Assembly (NCBI GenBank): GCA_022712735.1
Contig: JAFLKA010000347.1
Location: 1 to 5,217, forward strand
Origin: Marinosulfonomonas sp.
Lineage (GTDB): Bacteria > Pseudomonadota > Alphaproteobacteria > Rhodobacterales > Rhodobacteraceae
Direction of reading: 5' to 3'
DNA: 5,217 nt
The position numbers and the translations under genes are program-made. Shown in pieces: positions 1 to 4,972 of the stretch (position 1 is the stretch's first letter; each line of letters starts with the position of its first letter). The notes under the pieces were generated by a model. That model searched no databases. It saw only the letters and a list, made by a program, of their open reading frames with translations, and had not been told where the DNA came from.

Positions 1-1
1 C

Positions 2-523
2 CGCGCCCCCGGTGTGCGGGCCAGCACCCTACCCGTCTCGCAAATCGTCCTTATGATCGCTGCTGGCATCATCGGCTGGCGGCTGGCCCTGCGCATCAAC
101 CTGTTCGGCGCCTCGATCCTTGGCCCGTTGATATTAAGCGCTATTCTATCACTAACCGGCATTATCCAGTCCCGCCCTCCTGCCGCAATGATCTGGGCGG
201 CGCAGTTTTTCATCGGTATTGCTGTGGGGTCGAAATATTCCGGCATCACCGCGCGTGAAATCCGTGTCGATATTGGCGCGGGGCTGGTGTACTGCGCCCT
301 GCTTGCCGCGATCAGTATCGGGTTCATCTGGGGCATCACGCAGTTCACCGCCCGCGACACACTGGACCTGATGCTGGCGTTCCTGCCCGGAGGGCAAGCG
401 GAAATGGCGGTGATTGCCATCGTGGCGCAGGCCGATGTCGGGTTTGTTGTCGCCCACCACCTGCTGCGCATTTTCATCGTGATTTTCAGCGCCCCCGTTG
501 TGGCCCGCCTGTTCGGGCGCTGA
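2..523 (+). CDS. AbrB-family (COG3180-type) membrane protein, C-terminal part, 5'-truncated
   Basis: The reading frame is already open at the first complete codon of the window (base 2) and ends at TGA 521-523, so 173 residues of the C-terminal part are visible. A GTG at 14 is in frame but is probably internal, because the family is usually around 350 residues and is built from two similar halves. The visible part is very hydrophobic, with about five membrane segments. It carries a well-recognised C-terminal signature: F-L-P-G-G-Q-A-E-M-A, then I-V-A-Q-A-D-V-G-F-V-V-A-H-H-L-L-R-I. This is the repeated 'AbrB' membrane domain, named after an old ammonia-monooxygenase/AbrB annotation and unrelated to the Bacillus DNA-binding regulator AbrB. 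Family members are inner-membrane proteins, probably permeases, with no settled substrate. The gene ends 90 bp before gcdH on the same strand, so it could share a transcript, but nothing ties it functionally to that gene. Confidence 0.88.
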   Translation, partial: RAPGVRASTLPVSQIVLMIAAGIIGWRLALRINLFGASILGPLILSAILSLTGIIQSRPPAAMIWAAQFFIGIAVGSKYSGITAREIRVDIGAGLVYCALLAAISIGFIWGITQFTARDTLDLMLAFLPGGQAEMAVIAIVAQADVGFVVAHHLLRIFIVIFSAPVVARLFGR

Positions 524-575
524 ATTTCGTTGCACCTGCTACAATTCCCCTTGCGTCAACTGCTGCAAAGCGCTT

Positions 576-602
576 CTAGTGGCCGTGCAAAACCCCCACT
601 GG
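576..602 (+). promoter_or_regulatory. Possible hairpin overlapping the gcdH ribosome binding site
   Basis: The arms CTAGTGG (576-582) and CCACTGG (596-602) can form seven RNA pairs, one of them G-U, around a 13-nt loop. The 3' arm takes in the first two bases of the GGAG ribosome binding site of gcdH (601-604). It could tune gcdH translation or be chance. A TACAAT at 540-545 resembles a -10 box, but I see no convincing -35 for it. Confidence 0.25.
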
Positions 603-613
603 AGACTCATGTC

Positions 614-1834
614 ATGACAACCGCACCAGCCCTAAAAGCAAAAGACGCCCCCGACCTGACCCGCTTTGACTGGGAAGACGCCTTTCGTATGGAAACGCAA
701 CTGAGCGAGGACGAGCGCATGCTGCGCGATGGTGCGCGTGATTTTGCCCAGTCGGTGCTGCAACCAAAGATTATTGATGCCTATCGTGATGCGACCACCG
801 ACCCTGATATCTTCAAGGAAATGGGCGCGATTGGCCTGTTGGGCCTGACGGTTCCCGAGGAATACGGCGGGCTGGGTGCGAACTATGTGACTTACGGTCT
901 GGTGGCGCGGGAGATTGAACGCGTTGACAGTGGCTATCGTTCAATGATGTCGGTGCAGTCGTCTTTGGTGATGTATCCGATCTATGCGTATGGATCCGAA
1001 GAACAGCGGCTGAAGTATCTACCGGGTTTGGCGGCGGGCAGCCTGATCGGCTGTTTCGGGTTGACCGAACCCGATGCAGGGTCCGATCCGGGCGCGATGA
1101 AAACCAAGGCCGAGAAAACCGCGACAGGTTACAAGCTGACCGGCTCCAAGATGTGGATATCCAACAGCCCGATTGCCGATGTGTTCGTCGTCTGGGCCAA
1201 ATCTGACGCGCATGGCGGTAAAATCCGCGGTTTTGTGCTGGAGAAAGGCATGAAAGGCCTGAGCGCACCTAAAATCGGCGGCAAGCTGTCGTTGCGGGCC
1301 TCCGTCACTGGTGAAATCGTCATGGATGGCGTTGAAGTGGGGGATGACGCCCTGCTGCCCAATATCGAGGGCCTGAAGGGGCCATTTGGCTGTCTGAACC
1401 GTGCGCGTTACGGCATCGCGTGGGGCGTGTTAGGCGCGGCCGAATTCTGCTGGCATGCCGCACGGCAATACGGCATGGACCGAAAACAGTTCAACAAACC
1501 GCTGGCGGGCACACAACTGTTCCAGAAGAAACTGGCCGATATGCAGACCGAAATCACGCTGGGGCTGCAAGCCAGCTTGCAAGTGGGTCGTTTGATGGAC
1601 GACGCCCAGGCCGCACCCGAGATGATCAGCCTGATCAAGCGCAACAATTGCGGCAAGGCGCTGGATATCGCACGGATGAGCCGTGATATGCACGGCGGCA
1701 ACGGTATTAGCGAGGATTTCCAGATCATGCGCCATATGGTCAATCTGGAAACCGTCAACACCTACGAGGGCACCCATGACGTGCACGCGCTGATCTTGGG
1801 GCGTGCGCAAACGGGGCTACAGGCGTTTTTCTAG
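614..1834 (+). CDS. gcdH: Glutaryl-CoA dehydrogenase (FAD, acyl-CoA dehydrogenase superfamily)
   Basis: This cytoplasmic flavoenzyme oxidises and decarboxylates glutaryl-CoA to crotonyl-CoA and CO2 in lysine, hydroxylysine and tryptophan breakdown, passing electrons to electron-transfer flavoprotein. I start at ATG 614 (406 aa) because GGAG at 601-604 lies 9 bases upstream; the open frame runs back to a TTG at 530 but those codons look non-coding. Visible marks in order: E-E-Y-G-G-L-G in the N-terminal helical domain; G-Y-R-S with R109, matching the arginine that binds the glutaryl carboxylate in the human enzyme; the acyl-CoA dehydrogenase signature [12 protein letters not shown] (148-159); the flavin-contacting T-G-S-K-M-W-I-S (176-183); R-K-Q-F-N-K-P-L and L-A-D-M in the C-terminal helical domain; and Y-E-G-T with E385 as the catalytic base. 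Length and motifs are complete. The Y-R-S plus Y-E-G-T-H combination separates it from other acyl-CoA dehydrogenases. Two micropeptide frames and an exporter follow closely. Confidence 0.96.
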   Translation: MTTAPALKAKDAPDLTRFDWEDAFRMETQLSEDERMLRDGARDFAQSVLQPKIIDAYRDATTDPDIFKEMGAIGLLGLTVPEEYGGLGANYVTYGLVAREIERVDSGYRSMMSVQSSLVMYPIYAYGSEEQRLKYLPGLAAGSLIGCFGLTEPDAGSDPGAMKTKAEKTATGYKLTGSKMWISNSPIADVFVVWAKSDAHGGKIRGFVLEKGMKGLSAPKIGGKLSLRASVTGEIVMDGVEVGDDALLPNIEGLKGPFGCLNRARYGIAWGVLGAAEFCWHAARQYGMDRKQFNKPLAGTQLFQKKLADMQTEITLGLQASLQVGRLMDDAQAAPEMISLIKRNNCGKALDIARMSRDMHGGNGISEDFQIMRHMVNLETVNTYEGTHDVHALILGRAQTGLQAFF

Positions 1835-1843
1835 GGGCCAGAC

Positions 1844-1930
1844 ATGATTGCAATTACATCCATCTTCCTATTCGCGGTGGTGCCGCATCCATTGCAGCCC
1901 TTTGTAATCGTGATTATCAATGCGGTGTAG
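1844..1930 (+). CDS. Candidate 28-aa hydrophobic micropeptide, copy 1 of a tandem pair
   Basis: ATG 1844 to TAG 1928-1930 encodes 28 residues, almost all hydrophobic and long enough for one membrane span, with no lysine or arginine and only one histidine. A good ribosome binding site, AGGGG at 1833-1837, overlaps the gcdH stop codon and sits 6 bases before the ATG, which suggests translational coupling to gcdH. Residues 14-23 read P-H-P-L-Q-P-F-V-I-V and match residues 16-25 of the next small frame (P-T-P-F-K-P-F-I-I-V). That internal similarity is the main reason to take it as real. I recognise no known family. It may be a small single-pass inner-membrane protein, a type I toxin-like peptide, or an unused frame. 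Function unknown. Confidence 0.5.
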   Translation: MIAITSIFLFAVVPHPLQPFVIVIINAV

Positions 1931-1953
1931 TATCCGTATCAGAAAGAACACCC

Positions 1954-2055
1954 ATGCAAGCAGACCCGACCATTGGTCTAATGATCCTCACATTCACCCC
2001 GACCCCGTTCAAGCCCTTTATCATCGTGGGCGTATTGGGATTCGCTCTTTTCTAG
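1954..2055 (+). CDS. Candidate 33-aa hydrophobic micropeptide, copy 2 of a tandem pair
   Basis: ATG 1954 to TAG 2053-2055 encodes 33 residues: a short polar start (M-Q-A-D-P-T), a hydrophobic stretch, the motif P-T-P-F-K-P-F-I-I-V (16-25), then G-V-L-G-F-A-L-F to the end. The motif shares six of ten residues with the preceding small frame, and most of the remaining changes are conservative (L/F, V/I). At the DNA level AGCCCTTT and ATCGTG are kept in the same spacing in both, as expected from an old tandem duplication. Only a weak purine-rich ribosome binding site (AGAAAGAA, 1941-1948) is visible 5 bases upstream. The frame starts 23 bp after copy 1 stops and ends 18 bp before the exporter ATG, so all three probably share a transcript. 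No known family recognised; a one-span membrane peptide is the simplest reading. Confidence 0.5.
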   Translation: MQADPTIGLMILTFTPTPFKPFIIVGVLGFALF

Positions 2056-2073
2056 CTCTGATAGGCCCCTCTG

Positions 2074-2706
2074 ATGCCCCTTGATCTCTGGCTCACCTTC
2101 GCCGCCGCCTCGTTCATCGTTCTGGTCATCCCCGGCCCGACTATCCTGCTGGTGATCTCCTATGCGCTGACCCAAGGACGGCGCGTTGCAGTTGCAACAG
2201 CCTTAGGCGTCGCAATGGGGGATTTAATCGCTGTAACCGCTTCGATGGCGGGTCTGGGTGCGATTATGCTGACATCGGCATGGGCGTTTACGGCGCTGAA
2301 ATGGATCGGCGCAGCCTACCTCGTGTTCCTCGGCATCAAACTGCTGCGCAGCCCGCCGCATCTGGACGATCTGGACACACCTGCCCAGACATCGGCCCAA
2401 ACACCCGCCAAACACATCTTTGGCCACGCCGCACTGGTGACGGCGCTAAACCCGAAGGGCATTATATTCATCATCGCCTTTGTGCCCCAGTTCCTCAGCC
2501 CCGAATTACCTGCCATGCCACAATTCCTGACCATGGGGATCACATTCGTCGGGCTGGGCGCGATAAACGCACTGGCCTACGCGCTATTGGCGGATCAATT
2601 ACGCCAGCGCATCCGCCGCCCATCGGTTTTAACATGGATAAACCGCATAGGGGGCACCGCCCTGATAACAATGGGCGCGTTGACAGCTACAATGCAGCGC
2701 AATTGA
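2074..2706 (+). CDS. LysE/RhtB-family amino-acid-type exporter
   Basis: This 210-aa inner-membrane protein has the usual length and layout of the LysE/RhtB family, which exports amino acids and related metabolites, usually driven by the proton gradient. Evidence: the first membrane segment ends in I-P-G-P-T (19-23), the family hallmark. It is followed by a G-V-A-x-G-D segment (45-50), W-I-G-A-A-Y-L-V-F-L-G-I-K (77-89), a polar loop rich in D, T, Q and A (about 94-114), then A-L-N-P-K-G (124-129) with F-V-P-Q-F (136-140), and two further membrane segments. ATG 2074 is the first possible start after an in-frame TAG at 2062-2064; AGG at 2063-2065 is a modest ribosome binding site. The substrate cannot be read from sequence. 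Its position behind gcdH suggests a link to lysine or related intermediates, which is inference only. The gene ends convergent with the RTX gene. Confidence 0.92.
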   Translation: MPLDLWLTFAAASFIVLVIPGPTILLVISYALTQGRRVAVATALGVAMGDLIAVTASMAGLGAIMLTSAWAFTALKWIGAAYLVFLGIKLLRSPPHLDDLDTPAQTSAQTPAKHIFGHAALVTALNPKGIIFIIAFVPQFLSPELPAMPQFLTMGITFVGLGAINALAYALLADQLRQRIRRPSVLTWINRIGGTALITMGALTATMQRN

Positions 2707-2717
2707 CCCCGAAACGC

Positions 2718-2756
2718 AAAAGGAGGCGCACGAATTGCACGCCGCCCCGTTTTGTT
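2718..2756. terminator. Probable bidirectional Rho-independent terminator between convergent genes
   Basis: The arms GGAGGCG (2722-2728) and CGCCGCC (2740-2746) pair at six of seven positions with one A-G mismatch, around an 11-base loop. On the plus strand the stem is followed by CCGTTTTGTT. On the minus strand the other side gives TTTTGCGTTT directly after the stem. It lies 15 bp past the exporter stop and 26 bp past the RTX stop, where a shared terminator is expected. The mismatch and broken T-runs make it moderate rather than strong. Confidence 0.5.
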
Positions 2757-2772
2757 AAACCTGTCCTATCTA

Positions 2773-3105
2773 TCAACCAGCGCCGCCCAGAATGGTGTTA
2801 TGGCCCTTGATGCCTAGAATGGCATCATTGCCGTCACCACCTGACAAAAAGTCGTTGCCATGGCCGCCGTGCAGGTAATCATCCCCCGCGCCGCCAAACA
2901 GCTGGTCGTCGCCGCGCTCGCCATAGAGCGTGTCATTGCCGTCGCCGCCAAAGACCGTATCGTTTCCATCACCGCTGATCACAGTATCATTGCCAGCACC
3001 GGCAAAAACAAAATCATCGGCACCGGAAACACTGTTTCCCGCAATATCAATGAACGGAAAATCGATCAGATCATCCAGACCCGTTCCGTTAACAATAGTT
3101 GGCAT
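2773..3105 (-). CDS. Small RTX (hemolysin-type calcium-binding repeat) protein
   Basis: A 110-aa acidic, glycine/aspartate-rich protein. Residues 1-35 ([12 protein letters not shown]...) form a short lead-in. From about residue 36 to the end there are eight consecutive nonapeptide repeats of the GGxGxDxUx type, such as [18 protein letters not shown] and G-D-G-N-D-A-I-L-G. The last full repeat, I-K-G-H-N-T-I-L-G, has lost key residues. Such repeats fold into a parallel beta-roll that binds calcium, normally outside the cell after type I secretion. I start at ATG 3105 because AGGGGG lies 7 bases upstream; a TTG start at 3165 would add 20 residues but has no ribosome binding site. The protein stops (TGA, then an in-frame TAG) directly after the repeats, so the C-terminal region that usually carries the type I secretion signal is absent. 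No secretion genes are in the window. Confidence 0.85.
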   Translation of the reverse strand: MPTIVNGTGLDDLIDFPFIDIAGNSVSGADDFVFAGAGNDTVISGDGNDTVFGGDGNDTLYGERGDDQLFGGAGDDYLHGGHGNDFLSGGDGNDAILGIKGHNTILGGAG

Positions 3106-3112
3106 TGGTATT

Positions 3113-3118
3113 CCCCCT
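3113..3118 (-). promoter_or_regulatory. Ribosome binding site that fixes the RTX gene start
   Basis: On the minus strand AGGGGG lies 7 bases before ATG 3105, the strongest ribosome binding site in the window. It favours the 110-aa start over the 130-aa frame, in which it would be coding sequence. Further upstream on this strand a TAATAT (3144-3149) could serve as a -10 box, but I see no good -35 partner at normal spacing. Confidence 0.7.
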
Positions 3119-3291
3119 AAAAATTTTACATAAATTGGCGCATATATTAGCTTGAAAATAATCAAAAAATAAACATCAGCAAGACACAGTTTTTCGGATC
3201 ACTTTTACAGAATCACGACAATGTCAAAAACAGTATGAGAGGGAAATGTTTGATACAGCTCTTAATAGGTAATTTCAGCACCTTCCTCATC

Positions 3292-3340
3292 CATCCGCGC
3301 CAATCAGAAAACCGGCCTATTAATAAATTTGGCGCGGATG
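3292..3340. repeat. Perfect 12-bp inverted repeat with 25-base spacer
   Basis: CATCCGCGCCAA (3292-3303) is the exact reverse complement of TTGGCGCGGATG (3329-3340). The GC-rich arms stand out in AT-rich DNA, and the spacer (3304-3328) is itself AT-rich. No T-run follows on the plus strand, so it does not look like a simple terminator. It could be a pair of operator half-sites between divergent genes, a stem in a leader or small RNA, or the remnant of a dispersed repeat. Confidence 0.7.
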
Positions 3341-3440
3341 TGTTCAACTACCGACAACTCTGGCAACAAAACCCGCGCACACAAAGGATTGATCACAAAT
3401 CAATTGTAATCCGCCGTAATATTGGTCGCACCGCAACAAA

Positions 3441-3454
3441 AATTTAGCTAAATT
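3441..3454. promoter_or_regulatory. 14-bp perfect palindrome, possible operator
   Basis: AATTTAGCTAAATT reads the same on both strands and lies 42 bp before ATG 3497, where the core promoter of the 321-aa gene is expected. Its size and symmetry suit a dimeric helix-turn-helix repressor. The AT-rich surroundings make chance symmetry more likely than in GC-rich DNA, so this is a candidate only. Confidence 0.4.
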
Positions 3455-3496
3455 GGATGGGATACCTGCTGCCAGTGTCACCAAGGAAAATATCAA

Positions 3497-4462
3497 ATGC
3501 AAGATAACCCCACCGCCAAACCACTTGACGCACAAACGCGTGAATGGCTGGCCAATCTAGAAGACCTTGGTGAAGAACGCGGTTATTTCGAACCGTTGGG
3601 GGCTGCGCATTTTGCCGTTCTTACCGATGCCTCGCCGACCCTGCTGGTGACATTTGAAACCATAGAAAACATCCGCGAGGATAATGAGGACGAATTGCCG
3701 CTCGGATTTGATCTGGTATCTGAAAACGGCTGGTCGCATCTGGGCATTATTGCCAATGGTAACACCTGGTTTCGGGATGAATCGGTTTACGGCTACTTTG
3801 ACCGGCTGGTTGATGACGGGTTCTTTGAAGATTTCGATCAGGTCATCTTTATGGGGTCCGGCATGTGTGGCTACGGTGCTGCCGCCTATTCCGTGGTGGC
3901 GCCTGGTTGCACCGTGCTGGCGTATAATCCGCAGGCCACGCTTGACCCGCGCGTTACCGAATGGGACCACCGGTTTGGCTCGATGCGCCGCACCTCGTTC
4001 ACCGACCGCTACGGTTATGCGCCCGACATGATCGATGCCGCCGATCAGGTTTTCGTATTCTATGACCCCGAAGAAGAAATGGACGCAATGCACGCGGCCC
4101 TGTTCACCCGCCCGCATGTGACCAAATTGCGCTGCCGCCATTTGGGGCGCCACATTATGCAGGACATGATCCATATGGACATCCTGCAACCGCTGCTGGA
4201 AACGGCCGGTGATGGCGGTGATATTGCCAACCATTTTCATCGCCTGTTTCGGGCGCGTCACGCCTATTCACCCTATTTGCGTCGCCTGCTGATGCGGCTG
4301 GAGGATGACGACCGCTCTATGTTGTCCGGTCTGTTGTGTCGCAATGTGGTTGGCCGGATGAAAGCGCCGCGGTTCCGCCGCCGCCTGAACGCAATCGAAT
4401 CCCGATTGACCGAGTCTGGCCGAAGCCTGCCCAGACAGCGCAAGATCGTTCCGGCCACGTAA
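3497..4462 (+). CDS. Alpha/beta-hydrolase-like protein with altered nucleophile elbow, function unknown
   Basis: A 321-aa protein that appears soluble and cytoplasmic; no signal peptide or membrane segment is evident. ATG 3497 has AAGGA at 3483-3487, 9 bases upstream. The N-terminus (to about 60) is acidic. A central region reads like an alpha/beta-hydrolase: strand V-I-F-M-G, a turn G-S-G-M-C-G-Y-G-A (120-128), then P-G-C-T-V-L-A-Y-N-P-Q (136-146). A later strand ends in F-Y-D-P (D190), and L-R-C-R-H-L-G-R-H (H215, H219) follows where a catalytic histidine would fall. The usual elbow would be G-x-S-x-G-G-Y, but here glycine 122 replaces the nucleophilic serine and cysteine 124 the next glycine. 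The C-terminus (about 245-321) is basic and helical. From memory, similar Rhodobacteraceae proteins are sometimes labelled phosphoadenosine phosphosulfate reductase; I see no motif supporting that chemistry. True function unknown. Confidence 0.85.
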   Translation: MQDNPTAKPLDAQTREWLANLEDLGEERGYFEPLGAAHFAVLTDASPTLLVTFETIENIREDNEDELPLGFDLVSENGWSHLGIIANGNTWFRDESVYGYFDRLVDDGFFEDFDQVIFMGSGMCGYGAAAYSVVAPGCTVLAYNPQATLDPRVTEWDHRFGSMRRTSFTDRYGYAPDMIDAADQVFVFYDPEEEMDAMHAALFTRPHVTKLRCRHLGRHIMQDMIHMDILQPLLETAGDGGDIANHFHRLFRARHAYSPYLRRLLMRLEDDDRSMLSGLLCRNVVGRMKAPRFRRRLNAIESRLTESGRSLPRQRKIVPAT

Positions 4463-4472
4463 TTTGCAAATT
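4461..4472. repeat. 12-bp palindrome overlapping the stop codon of the 321-aa gene
   Basis: AATTTGCAAATT is a perfect palindrome that begins inside the TAA stop (4460-4462) and runs into TTTATT. It shares its AATTT/AAATT half-sites with the palindrome upstream of the same gene (3441-3454). The stem is too AT-rich for a good terminator. It may be a regulator site for the following 126-aa gene, or chance. Confidence 0.3.
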
Positions 4473-4475
4473 TTA

Positions 4476-4502
4476 TTGCAACCTTAGCAATTTATTTAGA
4501 AT
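4476..4502 (+). promoter_or_regulatory. Weak candidate promoter for the 126-aa gene
   Basis: TTGCAA (4476-4481) as -35 and TAGAAT (4497-4502) as -10 are separated by 15 bp, shorter than the preferred 16-18. The -10 matches five of six consensus bases and the -35 four of six. They lie in the AT-rich gap before ATG 4544, leaving a leader of about 35 bases that contains the hairpin described next. Confidence 0.3.
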
Positions 4503-4517
4503 TATCATGAAATCTGG

Positions 4518-4538
4518 CCCTGTAGAACAAACAGGGGA
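4518..4538 (+). promoter_or_regulatory. Hairpin holding the ribosome binding site of the 126-aa gene
   Basis: CCCTGT (4518-4523) and ACAGGG (4531-4536) are exact reverse complements around a 7-base loop. The ribosome binding site AGGGGA (4533-4538), 5 bases before ATG 4544, lies largely in the 3' arm, so folding would mask it. This suggests translational control by RNA structure, although a six-pair stem is only moderately stable. Confidence 0.45.
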
Positions 4539-4543
4539 TATCC

Positions 4544-4924
4544 ATGCTGCGAAATCAATTACCTGCCGATGAACTGGCCCATGTCCGTGATGGAATCCGG
4601 GCGCTGCGGGCGCGCGAGGTCGAGTTACGAAAATGTTTCACCGACGATTGCGACAATGGCCTCTTTGAAGGATTTGAATTTGATGTGGTGGTGCGTATCC
4701 AGCAGCGCCGCGTGTTGAACAAGGATCGTTTGCCAGCCGCCATTTTGAATGACCCGCAATATTTCGATACGAAATTTTCGCCTATCGTGCGGGTCGTACC
4801 GCGTAAAGAGCCGCAATTGCCACTGGGGTTTTCGGATGTGGATGTTATCGCATCTGGCGACAGTTTTGAAGTTGTCGAGGCGTGGACGCAGGCACCCGTG
4901 ATAAGTAAAAATCTGCCCGCCTGA
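4544..4924 (+). CDS. Hypothetical protein, 126 aa, helix plus small beta domain
   Basis: ATG 4544 follows a good ribosome binding site (AGGGGA, 5-base spacing), and codon use resembles the neighbours, so this is very probably a real gene. I do not recognise a named family. Residues 8-32 should form a charged amphipathic helix (A-L-R-A-R-E-V-E-L-R). Residues 44-58 look like a beta strand with F-D-V-V-V-R-I-Q-Q-R-R-V-L, followed by L-P-A-A-I-L-N-D-P-Q-Y-F (63-74) and a second strand V-R-V-V-P-R (82-87). The last 30 residues are mixed. There is no signal peptide or membrane segment, and the two cysteines (31, 36) are not in a recognisable metal motif. It lies 81 bp after the 321-aa gene and 48 bp before pyrC, all on the same strand. 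Similar short proteins are familiar to me as unannotated Rhodobacteraceae genes, from memory only. Confidence 0.8.
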   Translation: MLRNQLPADELAHVRDGIRALRAREVELRKCFTDDCDNGLFEGFEFDVVVRIQQRRVLNKDRLPAAILNDPQYFDTKFSPIVRVVPRKEPQLPLGFSDVDVIASGDSFEVVEAWTQAPVISKNLPA

Positions 4925-4972
4925 CAATTAGGCGTAGCTTGGGGCGCACAGATTGTGTAATCCATCCTCGTA

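Larger units (their letters stand above)
3106..3496. other. AT-rich divergent intergenic region, 391 bp, with several inverted repeats
   Basis: This region separates the leftward RTX gene from the rightward 321-aa gene and must hold the promoters of both. It is clearly more AT-rich than its flanks, especially 3119-3180. I find no convincing gene: a 70-codon frame at 3235-3447 has no family resemblance. The right half carries the 12-bp inverted repeat at 3292-3340, a spaced TTGAT/ATCAA dyad at 3389-3403 and a 14-bp palindrome at 3441-3454. A weak -35/-10 pair for the 321-aa gene may be TTGGTC (3422-3427) and TAGCTA (3445-3450) at 17-bp spacing, which would place the palindrome over the -10. 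From 3181 to 3290 I see nothing. Confidence 0.6.

Noticed and set aside
530..613. 28-residue N-terminal extension of glutaryl-CoA dehydrogenase from a TTG at 530
   Set aside because: The ATG at 614 has a proper ribosome binding site and gives the normal family length; the extra residues show no targeting or domain features.
1019..1810. Several long antisense and alternate-frame open stretches within gcdH
   Set aside because: They are shadows of a GC-rich gene whose sense frame carries all catalytic and cofactor motifs of glutaryl-CoA dehydrogenase.
2860..3120. 86-codon plus-strand frame opposite the RTX gene
   Set aside because: It is the antisense shadow of the regular glycine/aspartate codons of the RTX repeats, which rarely give stops on the other strand. 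The minus strand has the recognisable repeats and the ribosome binding site.
3106..3165. 20-residue N-terminal extension of the RTX protein from a TTG at 3165, resembling a hydrophobic leader
   Set aside because: No ribosome binding site precedes 3165, the extension is AT-rich like non-coding DNA, and the strong AGGGGG site would fall inside it, pointing to the start at 3105.
3235..3447. 70-codon plus-strand frame in the divergent intergenic region
   Set aside because: No family resemblance, mixed composition, and it runs straight through the inverted repeats. A purine run lies near its start, but the frame ends inside the 14-bp palindrome. AT/GC patterning does not look coding.
3462..3475. 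CCTGCTGCCAG-like dyad as a possible lux box near the 321-aa gene
   Set aside because: The CTG/CAG halves are only four bases apart, while LuxR-type sites need about ten, and no quorum-sensing gene is in the window.
4507..4572. 21-codon frame upstream of and overlapping the 126-aa gene (possible leader peptide)
   Set aside because: No ribosome binding site precedes it, there is no run of regulatory codons, and it overlaps the real gene in another frame.
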